The notes: generated by a model from the letters alone, not told the origin. A stretch of DNA of 64,000 bases from Natrinema versiforme JCM 10478 (GCF_000337195.1 NZ_AOID01000005.1:155604-219603); one strand, 5' to 3'; shown: positions 53,239-61,506, counted from the first letter of the stretch. Numbers and translations: made by a program.

Positions 53239-55587
53239 ATGGCTGTACTCTGGCTGGACGAGATCAGTGCCGGCGACCTTGAGAAGGTCGGCGGGAAAGG
53301 TGCCTCTTTGGGCGAGCTCACGGGCGCGGGGCTGCCCGTTCCACCGGGATTCGTCGTGACTGCCGGGACCTATCGATCGTTTATCGAAGACGCCGAGATC
53401 GACGAGGAGCTGTTCGAGGCCGTCGACGTCGATGTCGACGACTCGAGTGCGTTGGCCGACGCCGCCGACCGCGCACAGGAACTCATCCTCGAGACCCCCT
53501 TCCCCGACGACCTGCGCGAGGAGATCGTCGCGAGCTACCGCGAGGTCGGCAATGGCGAGGCGTTCGTCGCGGTCCGCTCGTCGGCGACGGCCGAGGACCT
53601 GCCCGACGCCTCCTTTGCGGGCCAGCAGGAGACGTTCCTCAACGTCACTGAAGAGGACCTACTCGACCGGGTGCGGGAGTGTTGGGCCTCGCTCTTTACC
53701 CAGCGAGCGATCTACTACCGCCAAGAGCAGGGCTTCGATCATTCGGCGGTGAACATCGCGGTCGTCGTCCAGCAGATGGTCGACGCCGAGAAGTCCGGCG
53801 TGATGTTCACGAGCCACCCGTCGACGGGCGATCCGACAATGATCATCGAGGCTGCGTGGGGACTGGGCGAGGCCGTCGTCTCCGGTGCCGTCTCGCCGGA
53901 CAACTACGTCATCGACCGCGAAGACCGGTCGATGAACGTCACCATCGCCGAGAAGAAGGTCAAACACGAGAAAGACGAGGCGACCGGCCAGACCGTCGAG
54001 CGCGAGGTGCCCGAGGACAAGCGCACCCAACGAGTCGTTTCCGACGCCGAGATCGACGATCTCATGGACCTCGGCGAGCGCGTCGAGGACCACTACGGCG
54101 AGCCCCAAGACGTCGAGTGGGCCATCGTCGACGGTGAGGTCTACATGCTTCAGTCCCGCCCGATCACCACGATCGATGAGGGGAGCAGCGACGCCGCCGA
54201 TGCCGAAGGCGTCGATCCCACGAAGGGAGTCACCGACGGCAGCGGCAGCGTCCAAGCCGCTGACGCCGGCAGCGCCGATACCGCCAACGCGAGCGGGTCC
54301 GGCTCGAGTTCGGGCGAGGTCATCGTCGACGGCCTGGGCTCGAGCCCGGGCACGGTCAGCGGGCCGGCGAAGATCGTCACGAAACTTGACGATCTGGCCA
54401 AGGTCGGCGAGGGCGACATCATCGTCACCGAGATGACGATGCCGGATATGGTGCCCGCGATGAAGCGGGCCTCGGGGATCATCACCGACGAGGGCGGCAT
54501 GACCAGCCACGCCGCCATCGTCTCCCGCGAACTCGGCGTCCCCGCCATCGTCGGCACCACCAACGCCACGACCGTCCTCGAGGACGGCCAGGTCGTCACC
54601 CTCGACGGCGACAAGGGATCGGTCCTCGAGGGGGCGGCGGTCGAACCCGACGAGGAGACCGAACCGGTCGAGGAGGTCCGCCCGCAGTCGCCGGTCAAAC
54701 CGATGACCGCGACCGAGGTGAAGGTCAACGTCTCCATTCCGGAAGCGGCCGAACGCGCGGCCGCGACCGGGGCCGACGGCGTCGGCCTGCTCCGGACCGA
54801 GCACATGATCCTCTCGCTGAACCAGACCCCCGAGAAGTTCATCGACGAAAACGGCACGGACGCCTACACGAAGGAACTCGTCGACGGCATCCGCGGCGTC
54901 GCCGACGAGTTCTACCCTCGGCCCGTCCGCGTCCGTACCCTCGATGCCCCCACCGACGAGTTCCGCCAACTCGAGGGCGGGGAGGACGAACCGGCCGAAC
55001 ACAACCCGATGCTCGGCTACCGGGGCATCCGCCGGTCGCTCGATCGAACCGACGTCTTCGCCCACGAACTCGAGGCGTTCCGGCGGCTCTACGAGATGGG
55101 CTACGACAACGTCGAGATCATGCTGCCGCTGGTCAACGACGCCGAGGATGTCTACCGGGCCAAAGAATGCATGAAAGAGGCCGGCATCGACCCCGAAAAA
55201 CGCAAGTGGGGGGCGATGATCGAGACGCCGGCGGCCGCGCTGTCGGTCGAGGAACTCGCCGAGGCGGGCATCGACTTCGCTTCCTTCGGCACCAACGACC
55301 TCACCCAGTACACGCTCGCCGTGGATCGGAACAACGAGCACGTGGCCGACCGCTTCGACGAACTCCACCCCGCCGTGTTGCGCCTGATCGGCGACGTTAT
55401 CGAGACCTGCCGCGAACACGGCGTCGACACCAGTATCTGCGGGCAGGCGGGCTCCAAGCCCGAAATGGTCCAGTTCCTCGCCAACGAGGGCATCACGTCG
55501 ATCTCCGCGAACATCGACGCCGTCCGCGACGTTCAACACGAGGTCAAACGCGTCGAACAGAAGCTCCTGCTGGACTCGGTTCGCTAA
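53239..55587 (+). CDS. ppsA: phosphoenolpyruvate synthase
   Basis: 782 residues from ATG 53239. N-terminal ATP-grasp-type nucleotide domain (AGDLEKVGGKGASLGELTGA), phosphohistidine domain with His424 in GGMTSHAAIVSRELG, and the C-terminal pyruvate/PEP TIM barrel with Cys734 in TSICGQAGSKPEMVQFL. A Ser/Gly/Ala/Asp-rich linker of about 45 residues (SSDAADAEGVDPTKGVTDGS ... GSGSSSG) separates the first two domains. The enzyme converts pyruvate + ATP + water to PEP + AMP + phosphate for gluconeogenesis. An oligo-T run follows the stop. Confidence 0.96.
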   Translation: MAVLWLDEISAGDLEKVGGKGASLGELTGAGLPVPPGFVVTAGTYRSFIEDAEIDEELFEAVDVDVDDSSALADAADRAQELILETPFPDDLREEIVASYREVGNGEAFVAVRSSATAEDLPDASFAGQQETFLNVTEEDLLDRVRECWASLFTQRAIYYRQEQGFDHSAVNIAVVVQQMVDAEKSGVMFTSHPSTGDPTMIIEAAWGLGEAVVSGAVSPDNYVIDREDRSMNVTIAEKKVKHEKDEATGQTVEREVPEDKRTQRVVSDAEIDDLMDLGERVEDHYGEPQDVEWAIVDGEVYMLQSRPITTIDEGSSDAADAEGVDPTKGVTDGSGSVQAADAGSADTANASGSGSSSGEVIVDGLGSSPGTVSGPAKIVTKLDDLAKVGEGDIIVTEMTMPDMVPAMKRASGIITDEGGMTSHAAIVSRELGVPAIVGTTNATTVLEDGQVVTLDGDKGSVLEGAAVEPDEETEPVEEVRPQSPVKPMTATEVKVNVSIPEAAERAAATGADGVGLLRTEHMILSLNQTPEKFIDENGTDAYTKELVDGIRGVADEFYPRPVRVRTLDAPTDEFRQLEGGEDEPAEHNPMLGYRGIRRSLDRTDVFAHELEAFRRLYEMGYDNVEIMLPLVNDAEDVYRAKECMKEAGIDPEKRKWGAMIETPAAALSVEELAEAGIDFASFGTNDLTQYTLAVDRNNEHVADRFDELHPAVLRLIGDVIETCREHGVDTSICGQAGSKPEMVQFLANEGITSISANIDAVRDVQHEVKRVEQKLLLDSVR

Positions 55588-55603
55588 CTCGTCTCACACG
55601 GCC

Positions 55604-55608
55604 TTTTT
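55604..55608 (+). terminator. oligo-T termination signal after ppsA
   Basis: A T5 run 16 bases after the ppsA TAA on the sense strand. Consistent with archaeal U-tract termination; no hairpin is needed. Confidence 0.45.
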
Positions 55609-55706
55609 ATCGTGGAATCGCAGTGATTTTCGGCCGACTCCGTCTCGTTCTCAGTCACAGCCTCGAGCGACGCGCCTGAACCGATCGGCCGGACTCTCAG
55701 CCAACC

Positions 55707-55916
55707 TCACCACGCGTAGGCGCGCCCGGCGGCGACGAGAAAGACGAGCCCGATTCCGATCGCACAGACCGCGATCGCGAATCCGAGCAGCCGCAGCAGA
55801 TCGGTCATGAGTTCCGGATACTCGGGTTGGGGCTCGAGGTTCGCGACGAGAACGTAGACGAACGCACCGGTACCGACCGCGAACAGCCCGAAGACGGCCG
55901 GCCCAGCCCAGGTCAT
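55707..55916 (-). CDS. small membrane protein, unknown function
   Basis: 69 residues, two membrane helices: about 5-25 (AVFGLFAVGTGAFVYVLV) and about 42-66 (RLLGFAIAVCAIGIGLVFLV), with a short hydrophilic loop (NLEPQPEYPELMTD) between them. The end is AAGRAYAW. Convergent with ppsA, divergent from the following gene. It is small but has a clear hydrophobic profile. Function unknown. Confidence 0.65.
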   Translation of the reverse strand: MTWAGPAVFGLFAVGTGAFVYVLVANLEPQPEYPELMTDLLRLLGFAIAVCAIGIGLVFLVAAGRAYAW

Positions 55917-55999
55917 AGGTCCGCTGGGACGGCGACCCCCCTATAGCCTGCGGCCGTCGCAGGGAAAGGTCCATGAGACAGGCCGACCTCAGGTGACAT

Positions 56000-56641
56000 A
56001 TGAGCGACCGTTCTGACGAGGTGACCGAGCGTCGGGACCGAGACCCCCCCGCCACCGACGACCTCCTCGAGGAGACGGATCGACTGCTCTCCGGGTCGAG
56101 CGGCGGTACCGGCGACGCGACGCCCGAATCCGCGGATCCGTCGGACGCGTCCGGCAGTGACCCCCTGCAGGACCTGTCCACTGGAATCAATCGCGGCCCG
56201 GAACCCGAGTCCGAACCGGCCGGTGAAGCAGCCGGCGAGTCCGACTCCGGCTCGTCGCGCTCGTGGCTCGCTCCCCTCACGTCACGGCTCTCGCTCGGGC
56301 GGTATTTTTCGCCGAAGGAGTTTCTCGCGCTGGTGCTCGTCCTCAGTGCCGGCCTGCTGGCCGGCACGACCGTGCTGCCGATCGCCGGTCGCGTGATCGG
56401 TATGTTCGGCGTCGCGTTCACCGTCGGCCTCCTCGCGTCGAAGCGGCGCTACCTCGAGCTGAGCGTCGCCGGCGTCTCGGTCGGCGGCGTCGCCGCGATC
56501 CTCAACAATGCCGTCCTCGCGGCCGTCGGCTCCGGGCAAACGCTCGTCGCCGTCGGCGCGACCGTGGGGCTGCTCGCGTCCGTGGTCGGCTACTACTTCG
56601 GCCGCGATCTGCGCGACGGTCTCGCTCGGGATATCGACTGA
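56000..56641 (+). CDS. membrane protein with disordered N-terminus, unknown function
   Basis: 213 residues. About 105 N-terminal residues are acidic low-complexity (DRDPPATDDLLEETDRLLSG and similar), followed by FSPKEFLALVLVLSAGLLAG and three or four membrane helices up to GYYFGRDLRDGL. The gene is clear of overlaps on both sides. No homologue is recognised; the arrangement (disordered soluble part plus hydrophobic bundle) is common among haloarchaeal envelope proteins. Convergent with the ArsR-like gene. Confidence 0.6.
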   Translation: MSDRSDEVTERRDRDPPATDDLLEETDRLLSGSSGGTGDATPESADPSDASGSDPLQDLSTGINRGPEPESEPAGEAAGESDSGSSRSWLAPLTSRLSLGRYFSPKEFLALVLVLSAGLLAGTTVLPIAGRVIGMFGVAFTVGLLASKRRYLELSVAGVSVGGVAAILNNAVLAAVGSGQTLVAVGATVGLLASVVGYYFGRDLRDGLARDID

Positions 56642-56677
56642 GTCAGCCTCCGGTCGCCTCGCCGTTCTCCCCCTTCG

Positions 56678-57337
56678 TTATCCGTTCGTCGTCAGTTCCC
56701 AGCCGCGCTCGGTTCGCCGGACCACGCCGTTGTCGGCCATCACCTCGAGTAACTCGGCGACGACCTCGCGGGGCGCGTCGATGTCGTCGCTGAGTTCGCC
56801 AACTGATTTTGGCTCCGAACGCACGCTCGCGAGCAGGTCGGCGTAGATCCGGCTTTCCGGGCCAGTGCCGATGTCTTCGGAAATGGAATCGAGCACGTCA
56901 CAGAGTTGGCCTTGCACCCACCGCTGGGCTAAGGAGAGTTCGTTCTCGAGGCGCTCGAGTTCTTCGAGGGCACCGAGTTGCTCGTCGAGATCACCGTCGT
57001 CGTCCCACGAGACGTCGAGCGTGAGGTGGCGACAGGTCGTGATATCGAAACTGCTGTTTGCCGGATAGGCGCTCTTGCTCGCGAAGCCGTACGGCGAGAC
57101 GTTCACCTCGAGGCGGACGTTGCGGGCGATATGGAAGTACTTTCGCCGCTGGTCGTCGACGCGGCTCTCGATCAAGCCCGCCTCCTCGAGTTTCCGGAGG
57201 TGCTCGATAACCGCCTTGGGACTCACGCCGAGGTATTCCGAAATTTCGGTGACATAACAGGGTTTGCGGGCGAGCAACCGAAGGATCCGTCTCCGGTTTT
57301 CGTTCCCGAGTAAATCCAACAACGCGGCGGAGTCCAT
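56678..57337 (-). CDS. ArsR family transcriptional regulator
   Basis: 219 residues. N-terminal winged helix (about 8-75): LLDLLGNENRRRILRLLARK, YVTEISEYLGVSPKAVIEHL and KLEEAGLIESRVDDQRRKYF. The middle region NVSPYGFASKSAYPANSSFD plus a helical segment (ELERLENELSLAQRWVQGQL) is followed by a second winged-helix-like end (VGELSDDIDAPREVVAELLE). Haloarchaea have many such two-part ArsR proteins. No metal-binding Cys set is visible, so a sensor ligand cannot be named. No operon partner is seen. Confidence 0.85.
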   Translation of the reverse strand: MDSAALLDLLGNENRRRILRLLARKPCYVTEISEYLGVSPKAVIEHLRKLEEAGLIESRVDDQRRKYFHIARNVRLEVNVSPYGFASKSAYPANSSFDITTCRHLTLDVSWDDDGDLDEQLGALEELERLENELSLAQRWVQGQLCDVLDSISEDIGTGPESRIYADLLASVRSEPKSVGELSDDIDAPREVVAELLEVMADNGVVRRTERGWELTTNG

Positions 57338-57498
57338 CGAGAGAGGGTTAGTGATCGCCGCTGAAAAGGGTGTCTGCTCGCCGGACTCGCGGCGACGATC
57401 GCGACCCGGCGACGGCCTCGATCGTCGACCGTGCTGGGTGCTGACCGTAGTTGCGTCGATATTTGAGAGAATAACTCACCGGGCTCGGATTCCGTCAG

Positions 57499-58644
57499 TT
57501 AGTTGCCGTTTCCGTTCCCCGACGATTGGCCGTTTCCTGCGTTCTGCCCTGATCCAGCGTTGCCCCCGTTTCCGGAGCCGTTACTACTGCTTCCGTTGCC
57601 GTTGTTTCCGGAGGCATTACTGTTGCTTCCGTTGTCGCTGTTTCCGGAGGCATTACTGTTGCTTCCGTTGTCGCTGTTTCCGGATCCATTACCGTTGTTT
57701 CCGGACGTATCGCTCTTCCCTTCGTCTCCGCCGGTTCCGGCGTCGTCGCTGTTTCCGTCGTTTCCACTAGTTCCCGGTGCGTCGCCGTTCCCTGCGCTCT
57801 CGCTGTTCCCGGGGGAGTCACCGTTCTCCCCGCTTTCGCTATTTCCCGGCGCATCACCGCTGCCTGTGTTCTCGCTATTCCCGGGTGCGTTACCGTTCCC
57901 TGCATCGCCGCTATTACCGGGTGCATCACCGTTCCCTGCATCACCGCTATTTCCCGGCGCGTCACCGTTCCCCGCGTTCCCGCTGTTCCCGGGAGCGTCA
58001 TCGGGTCCTTGATTCCCCTTCTCGGCGGGCGGGCCGCGGTCGTCCGGCGGGCCGCCGGCACCGGGCGGTCCGTTACCGTTGCCGGTGGACAGTCCGCGGG
58101 CGACCGCCGTGGTCCCTGGACCGGCGTCTTTCGACGCGTTCTGCCGGATCCGCGAGGCGTTCTCCCGAAGGTCCGAGAGCTCGGTCTCGTCGACGCCGGC
58201 CTCGGCGGCGCGGCGCTCGGTTCGTTCGATCGACCGCTCGAGGCTGGCAATATCGACCGTCAGCGTCGCCATTCGGGAGCGGTACGCGCCCTGATCAAGC
58301 GAGTCGCGTTGCGCCCGGAGTTCGGCGCGTTCGGCTTCGAGGTCGGTCAACTGGGCCTCGAGTTCGCCCGTCCGGTCCCGAACGACATCGTCGCGGCTCT
58401 CGTTGTCCGCGGTGTCGTACTTCGCGTCGAACAGTTCGGAATCGACCGTGTTCTTCGTCTCGGCCGCGTTCGCCTGCATCAACGTCCCGACGGATGCGTT
58501 CGTGGATGCCGTCTCGGTTTGGTCGGATTGGCTCGTTTGGGCCGCGGTCAACGAACTCGCGACGGCACCGCTTGCAAGCGGCGCGACCGTGAGCCCGACG
58601 ACCAGTGCGGTCACGAGGAGCGTGACCGACCGAGTGGGTGTCAT
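57499..58644 (-). CDS. secreted repeat protein rich in N-glycosylation sequons
   Basis: 381 residues with a cleavable-type signal peptide (MTPTRSVTLLVTALVVGLTV). Residues about 85-170 form a helical coiled coil (RTGELEAQLTDLEAERAELR). From residue 217, seven tandem 12-residue units follow (APGNSGNAGNGD, ending APGTSGNDGNSD at 300). Then three 12-residue SGNSDNGSNSNA-type units (321-356) carry at least seven N-x-S sequons within 40 residues. The C-terminus is Gly/Asn/Ser and has no PGF-CTERM sorting signal, so attachment is unclear. It resembles a cell-surface or matrix protein. No homologue is recognised. Confidence 0.8.
   Translation of the reverse strand: MTPTRSVTLLVTALVVGLTVAPLASGAVASSLTAAQTSQSDQTETASTNASVGTLMQANAAETKNTVDSELFDAKYDTADNESRDDVVRDRTGELEAQLTDLEAERAELRAQRDSLDQGAYRSRMATLTVDIASLERSIERTERRAAEAGVDETELSDLRENASRIRQNASKDAGPGTTAVARGLSTGNGNGPPGAGGPPDDRGPPAEKGNQGPDDAPGNSGNAGNGDAPGNSGDAGNGDAPGNSGDAGNGNAPGNSENTGSGDAPGNSESGENGDSPGNSESAGNGDAPGTSGNDGNSDDAGTGGDEGKSDTSGNNGNGSGNSDNGSNSNASGNSDNGSNSNASGNNGNGSSSNGSGNGGNAGSGQNAGNGQSSGNGNGN
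57577..57684 (-). repeat. 3 x 36-bp repeats encoding SGNSDNGSNSNA-type units
   Basis: In-frame 36-bp period with few differences; encodes residues 321-356 of the secreted protein and most of its dense N-x-S sequons. Contiguous, without spacers, so not CRISPR. Confidence 0.75.
57745..57996 (-). repeat. 7 x 36-bp repeats encoding APGNSxxxGNGD units
   Basis: Seven tandem in-frame 36-bp units encode residues 217-300. Units vary at the third and a few coding positions (APGNSGDAGNGD, APGNSENTGSGD, SPGNSESAGNGD), i.e. protein-level conservation. Slippage between units could change copy number among strains. Confidence 0.8.
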
Positions 58645-59046
58645 CGCTTCTGTCGTTGTCCCGAATATACTAAAAAGACGGACCTTCGTTCGTACCGTTT
58701 ACTCAATTCGATCGACGCTCGAGATCAGTTCCGAGCGTTCAAGCGGGCCGCAGTGGTCGCGATCCGACCCAGTCACAGTTGGGCTCTGCCTCGAGTCGAC
58801 CCGCGCTCGTTTGCACCGTTCGAATCGTTTGTGTCGGCCGAGACCGCCGCAATCACACGCTACGAACCGTTCCGAACGCAACGGGTCGGCCGCGAACACG
58901 GACAGCCGACTCCGGTAAGCCGTGCCTGAAGCTGGCGATGACTCCCAACTGGCCCCGAAACCGCCGTCGGAGATCGGTCTGATAGCGCGACGACTTAAAC
59001 GTATCTGCAAACAGTTATGTCGCTCCGCACCCTGGTATTTGTTACC
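58645..59046. other. 402-bp gap: two outward promoters, no convincing gene
   Basis: GAATATACTAAAAA (58663-58676) is a TATA-like element for the minus-strand repeat protein, about 26 bases before its ATG, i.e. leaderless. TTAAA near 58996 and the ATG at 59047 fit a promoter for the plus-strand gene. A minus-strand opening near 58699-58890 has several Cys (ACDCGG, ERCKRA, DHCGPL) but no ATG, only a GTG, and low coding resemblance, so it is not called. Confidence 0.5.
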
Positions 59047-59436
59047 ATGTTCGAGGTGTTCTCGCGAAGCTATTATCTCGGACGTCTCTACGTGACCCCC
59101 ACCGACGGGGATCACGCACTCATGCACAGCGAGCAACACGAGCGGATCAACGAGGCGGTGTACGCCACCGGCGACGGGCTCGAGCGCCTCGATACCCCGC
59201 TCGTGATGAAACTCGAGTCCCAGCACTTCCCGGTTCACGGGGCGGCAGACATCCCGACGAATACGCTCGCCTTGCCGGAATCGATGGTCGAAGGAGCCGA
59301 GATCAGGAATCCGCCGTCGCTCAGGGAGGTGTTCCTCGCTCGGCGGGAGCGCGCCCGGCAGCTGCTCGCGTTCACCGGTGGGCGGCAAACTGCCGGCAAC
59401 CGGCCGGACGAGGACCTGCGAAACGCCGGAACCTAG
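59047..59436 (+). CDS. small conserved haloarchaeal protein (DUF5802-like)
   Basis: 129 residues from ATG 59047 (MFEVFSRSYYLGRLYVTPTD); the upstream ATG at 59017 lies before the expected transcription start. Two conserved-looking blocks: HSEQHERINEAVYATGDGLE and LVMKLESQHFPVHGAADIPT, then NPPSLREVFLARRERARQLL. I recall a haloarchaeal family called DUF5802 with this start and these blocks; not confirmed. It is followed after 29 bases by the Vms1-like gene, so the two are probably co-transcribed. Function unknown. Confidence 0.75.
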   Translation: MFEVFSRSYYLGRLYVTPTDGDHALMHSEQHERINEAVYATGDGLERLDTPLVMKLESQHFPVHGAADIPTNTLALPESMVEGAEIRNPPSLREVFLARRERARQLLAFTGGRQTAGNRPDEDLRNAGT

Positions 59437-59465
59437 AAGTACGCTCGCTTCCCGTTTTCGCCCGG

Positions 59466-60398
59466 ATGTTCGACGAGTTGCTCGGCCGCGCATCGCTCAA
59501 GGACCGAATCGCCGAACTCGAGGACGAAAACGAGCGGTTACGGAAGCGGTACGAGGCCGAATCCGAGCGCCGGGCCGATGCCGCGACCGCCAGACAGGAC
59601 GCCGAGGAGCGGCTCAACCGACTCGAGGACCGGATCGCCCAACTCGAGGGCGAACTCGAGCGCGTCGAGGAGGCCGAAACCGGAATGGCGGTCCGCCACC
59701 GCGAGCAACTGCGGGGTGCCCGTCTCGAGTCGGTACTCGACCGGTTGACGACCTTTCGGACGGGTCCCGAGGGGGCGCTGACCGTCGGCGTGGACCGCGA
59801 CGGACTCTCCGAGTCAACCCGCGGGGAACTCGAGTCCGTCCTCGGCGATCGCGTTGCACTCGTCGACGACGCCGCGCCGTGTCTGTGCTGTGTCGATGAC
59901 GCGGGACTCCTCGCCGTGACACTCGCGCCGCCGGTGGTTCCCGATCAGGACGCGACGTGGCGCGACCGGTTCGCCCTCGAGCGCGAGTGGTTCCTGCCGA
60001 CCGGTCGCCACGCGGTCGCGCTCGTCCGGACCGACCTGTTCGCCCTCGGGGTCTACGAGGGGGCGGACCGCGTCGACTACCGCGGGTTCGAGAGCGACGT
60101 CAAGGGAAGCCACTCGAAAGGCGGGTTCTCTCAGGCCCGGTTCGAACGGATCCGCGACGGCCAGATCGACGACCACCTCGAGCGCTGTCGAGACGCCCTC
60201 GCCGCGTACGAACCCGGCGGCGAGGCCGCCGACATGCCGCTCTCTCTCGTCGGCCAGCGCGGTATCGTCGACGCGCTCGTCGAGGAATCGTCCCTCGAGC
60301 CGGCCGCGACGGCCGCCGTCGACGCGACTGGCGACCCGAAGCCGGCGCTCGAGGACGCCGTTCGGTCGTTCTGGACAACGGAACTGCGGGTGCTGTGA
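59466..60398 (+). CDS. Vms1/Ankzf1-type peptidyl-tRNA hydrolase
   Basis: 310 residues. An N-terminal coiled coil (about 10-75) precedes an eRF1-like VLRF1 domain. Its active-site loop GSHSKGGFSQARFERIRDGQ has Gln223 in the position of the eRF1 GGQ glutamine, as in Vms1/Ankzf1 nucleases. Vms1 releases stalled nascent chains from peptidyl-tRNA during ribosome-associated quality control. The C-terminal part (VGQRGIVDALVEESSLEPAA) resembles the zinc-independent alpha/beta follow-on domain. Likely co-transcribed with the DUF5802-like gene, whose role could thus be related to quality control. Confidence 0.85.
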   Translation: MFDELLGRASLKDRIAELEDENERLRKRYEAESERRADAATARQDAEERLNRLEDRIAQLEGELERVEEAETGMAVRHREQLRGARLESVLDRLTTFRTGPEGALTVGVDRDGLSESTRGELESVLGDRVALVDDAAPCLCCVDDAGLLAVTLAPPVVPDQDATWRDRFALEREWFLPTGRHAVALVRTDLFALGVYEGADRVDYRGFESDVKGSHSKGGFSQARFERIRDGQIDDHLERCRDALAAYEPGGEAADMPLSLVGQRGIVDALVEESSLEPAATAAVDATGDPKPALEDAVRSFWTTELRVL

Positions 60399-60416
60399 GT
60401 CCGTCTCGACCGGTCG

Positions 60417-60611
60417 TCAGTAGCCGCCGCCGTCGGTGAAACAGCGACCACACCGGTTCGCCTCACCGTCGCTGACCGCTTGCTCGACGGGAACGACTCG
60501 AAGGTGTTCGTGAGCGATGTGAGCGGTCGCGCCGCAGGCCGTCTGGAAGTCGGACTGGCCCGATTCGTGCTTGTGGATCTTGTTCGTCGTCTCGTTCAGA
60601 ACACCATTCAT
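60417..60611 (-). CDS. small Cys-rich protein, candidate zinc finger
   Basis: 64 residues from ATG 60611 (MNGVLNETTNKIHKHESGQS). Cysteines and histidines at TACGATAHIAHEH and NRCGRCFTDGGGY give a CxnHxxxH / CxxC arrangement suited to one zinc. GCATATAATA (60634-60643) is centred about 27 bases before this ATG, i.e. a leaderless promoter; the longer ATG at 60626 would lie upstream of the transcription start. Many such small haloarchaeal zinc proteins exist; function unknown. Confidence 0.7.
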   Translation of the reverse strand: MNGVLNETTNKIHKHESGQSDFQTACGATAHIAHEHLRVVPVEQAVSDGEANRCGRCFTDGGGY

Positions 60612-60633
60612 GCTGTGCGTTATCATGCCGAAT

Positions 60634-60643
60634 GCATATAATA
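60634..60643 (-). promoter_or_regulatory. TATA box of the small Cys-rich gene
   Basis: GCATATAATA read on the plus strand, about 27 bases before the ATG at 60611. Decides the start in favour of 60611 rather than 60626. Confidence 0.5.
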
Positions 60644-60768
60644 GCATCGTCCGGTGAACGGGGGCTCCAAGCGGGCGTCGAACCGTTGCACAGATGGAAC
60701 GGGACAGCGGACCGAGTCGGAACGAAACAGGGTATTTCCGGTCCCGGAACGATGCAACGGGACGCGTC

Positions 60769-61506
60769 TCAGTTTTGTTCGACGCTCGGGTGCATCGTCG
60801 GCTCCTCGTCGAGGGGCTCCGCGAACGCCTCGAGCATCGACTCTCTCGCCTGCTCGTCGCGCTTTCGCCGTTCCTCGTCGTCGATCTCTTCACAGCCCGG
60901 GGGCACCTCGCGGCCGCGGCCGGTGAAGTAGCCCTCTGGGACGACCCAGTCGTGATAGAAGTTCGCGTCCGAGTCGTGGACGACCGCGAGGCCGACCTTC
61001 GCGCCGTGGCCGGCGGCGATGATCGTCTGGTGGGGCTCGTCCGCGAGCCGACCCGCGGCGTAGACGCCCTCGACGGCCGTCCGCCCGCCGGTATCGACGT
61101 TGACGAAGCGTTTGCTTCCCCGTTTGGTCCGCCCCACGTCCAGCGGGACGAGGTAGTCGCTGGAAGACCACGAGGCCGCGATGAGCCGCCGGGCCTCGAG
61201 GGGGTCCCCGCCCTCGGTCTCGAGGGCGAAGCCCTCCTCGAGATCGGTCGCTTCGATCGGTTCGGCCCGCGTTACGCGGCCGAGTTCGAACTCGACGCCC
61301 GCGTTTCGGGCCTGCTCGCGGGTCAGTTGCAGGTACCGACGGGCGTCGACCCCGTTCGGGAAGCCGGGGTAGTTCTCGAGGCTAGCGTTGCGCGCGAGGA
61401 TGGATTCGCCCCCGTCGATGACGAGGGTGTCCAGTCCCGCGCGAGCGGTGAAAATCGACGCGGCGAGGCCGGCGACGCCGCCGCCGACGATACAGACGTC
61501 TCGCAT
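60769..61506 (-). CDS. FAD/NAD(P)-dependent oxidoreductase, thioredoxin-reductase-like
   Basis: 245 residues. FAD Rossmann motif CIVGGGVAGLAASIFTARAG (5-24), LENYPGFPNGVDARRYLQLT, and C-terminal FAD contact VYAAGRLADEPHQTIIAAGHG. It is shorter than thioredoxin reductase (about 310-330), with the middle NAD(P) domain shortened, and no redox CxxC is visible. It probably passes electrons to another acceptor or is a sulfide/other flavin oxidoreductase-type protein. The tail (DDEERRKRDEQARESMLEAF) is helical. Convergent with the small Cys gene. Confidence 0.83.
   Translation of the reverse strand: MRDVCIVGGGVAGLAASIFTARAGLDTLVIDGGESILARNASLENYPGFPNGVDARRYLQLTREQARNAGVEFELGRVTRAEPIEATDLEEGFALETEGGDPLEARRLIAASWSSSDYLVPLDVGRTKRGSKRFVNVDTGGRTAVEGVYAAGRLADEPHQTIIAAGHGAKVGLAVVHDSDANFYHDWVVPEGYFTGRGREVPPGCEEIDDEERRKRDEQARESMLEAFAEPLDEEPTMHPSVEQN

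Noticed and set aside
53659-55539. 626-codon open frame antisense to ppsA
   Set aside because: Low-complexity Asp/Val/Leu composition, full overlap with a canonical PEP synthase.
57499-57560. PGF-CTERM sorting signal at the end of the repeat protein
   Set aside because: The end is Asn/Gly/Ser-rich without the PGF motif, membrane helix or basic tail that archaeosortase A needs.
57577-57996. 36-bp tandem repeats as a CRISPR array
   Set aside because: Repeats are contiguous, in frame, without spacers and translate to a conserved 12-residue unit.
58699-58890. Minus-strand Cys-containing small protein
   Set aside because: Only a GTG start, no promoter-like element, no conserved spacing of the Cys residues; evidence too weak to call.
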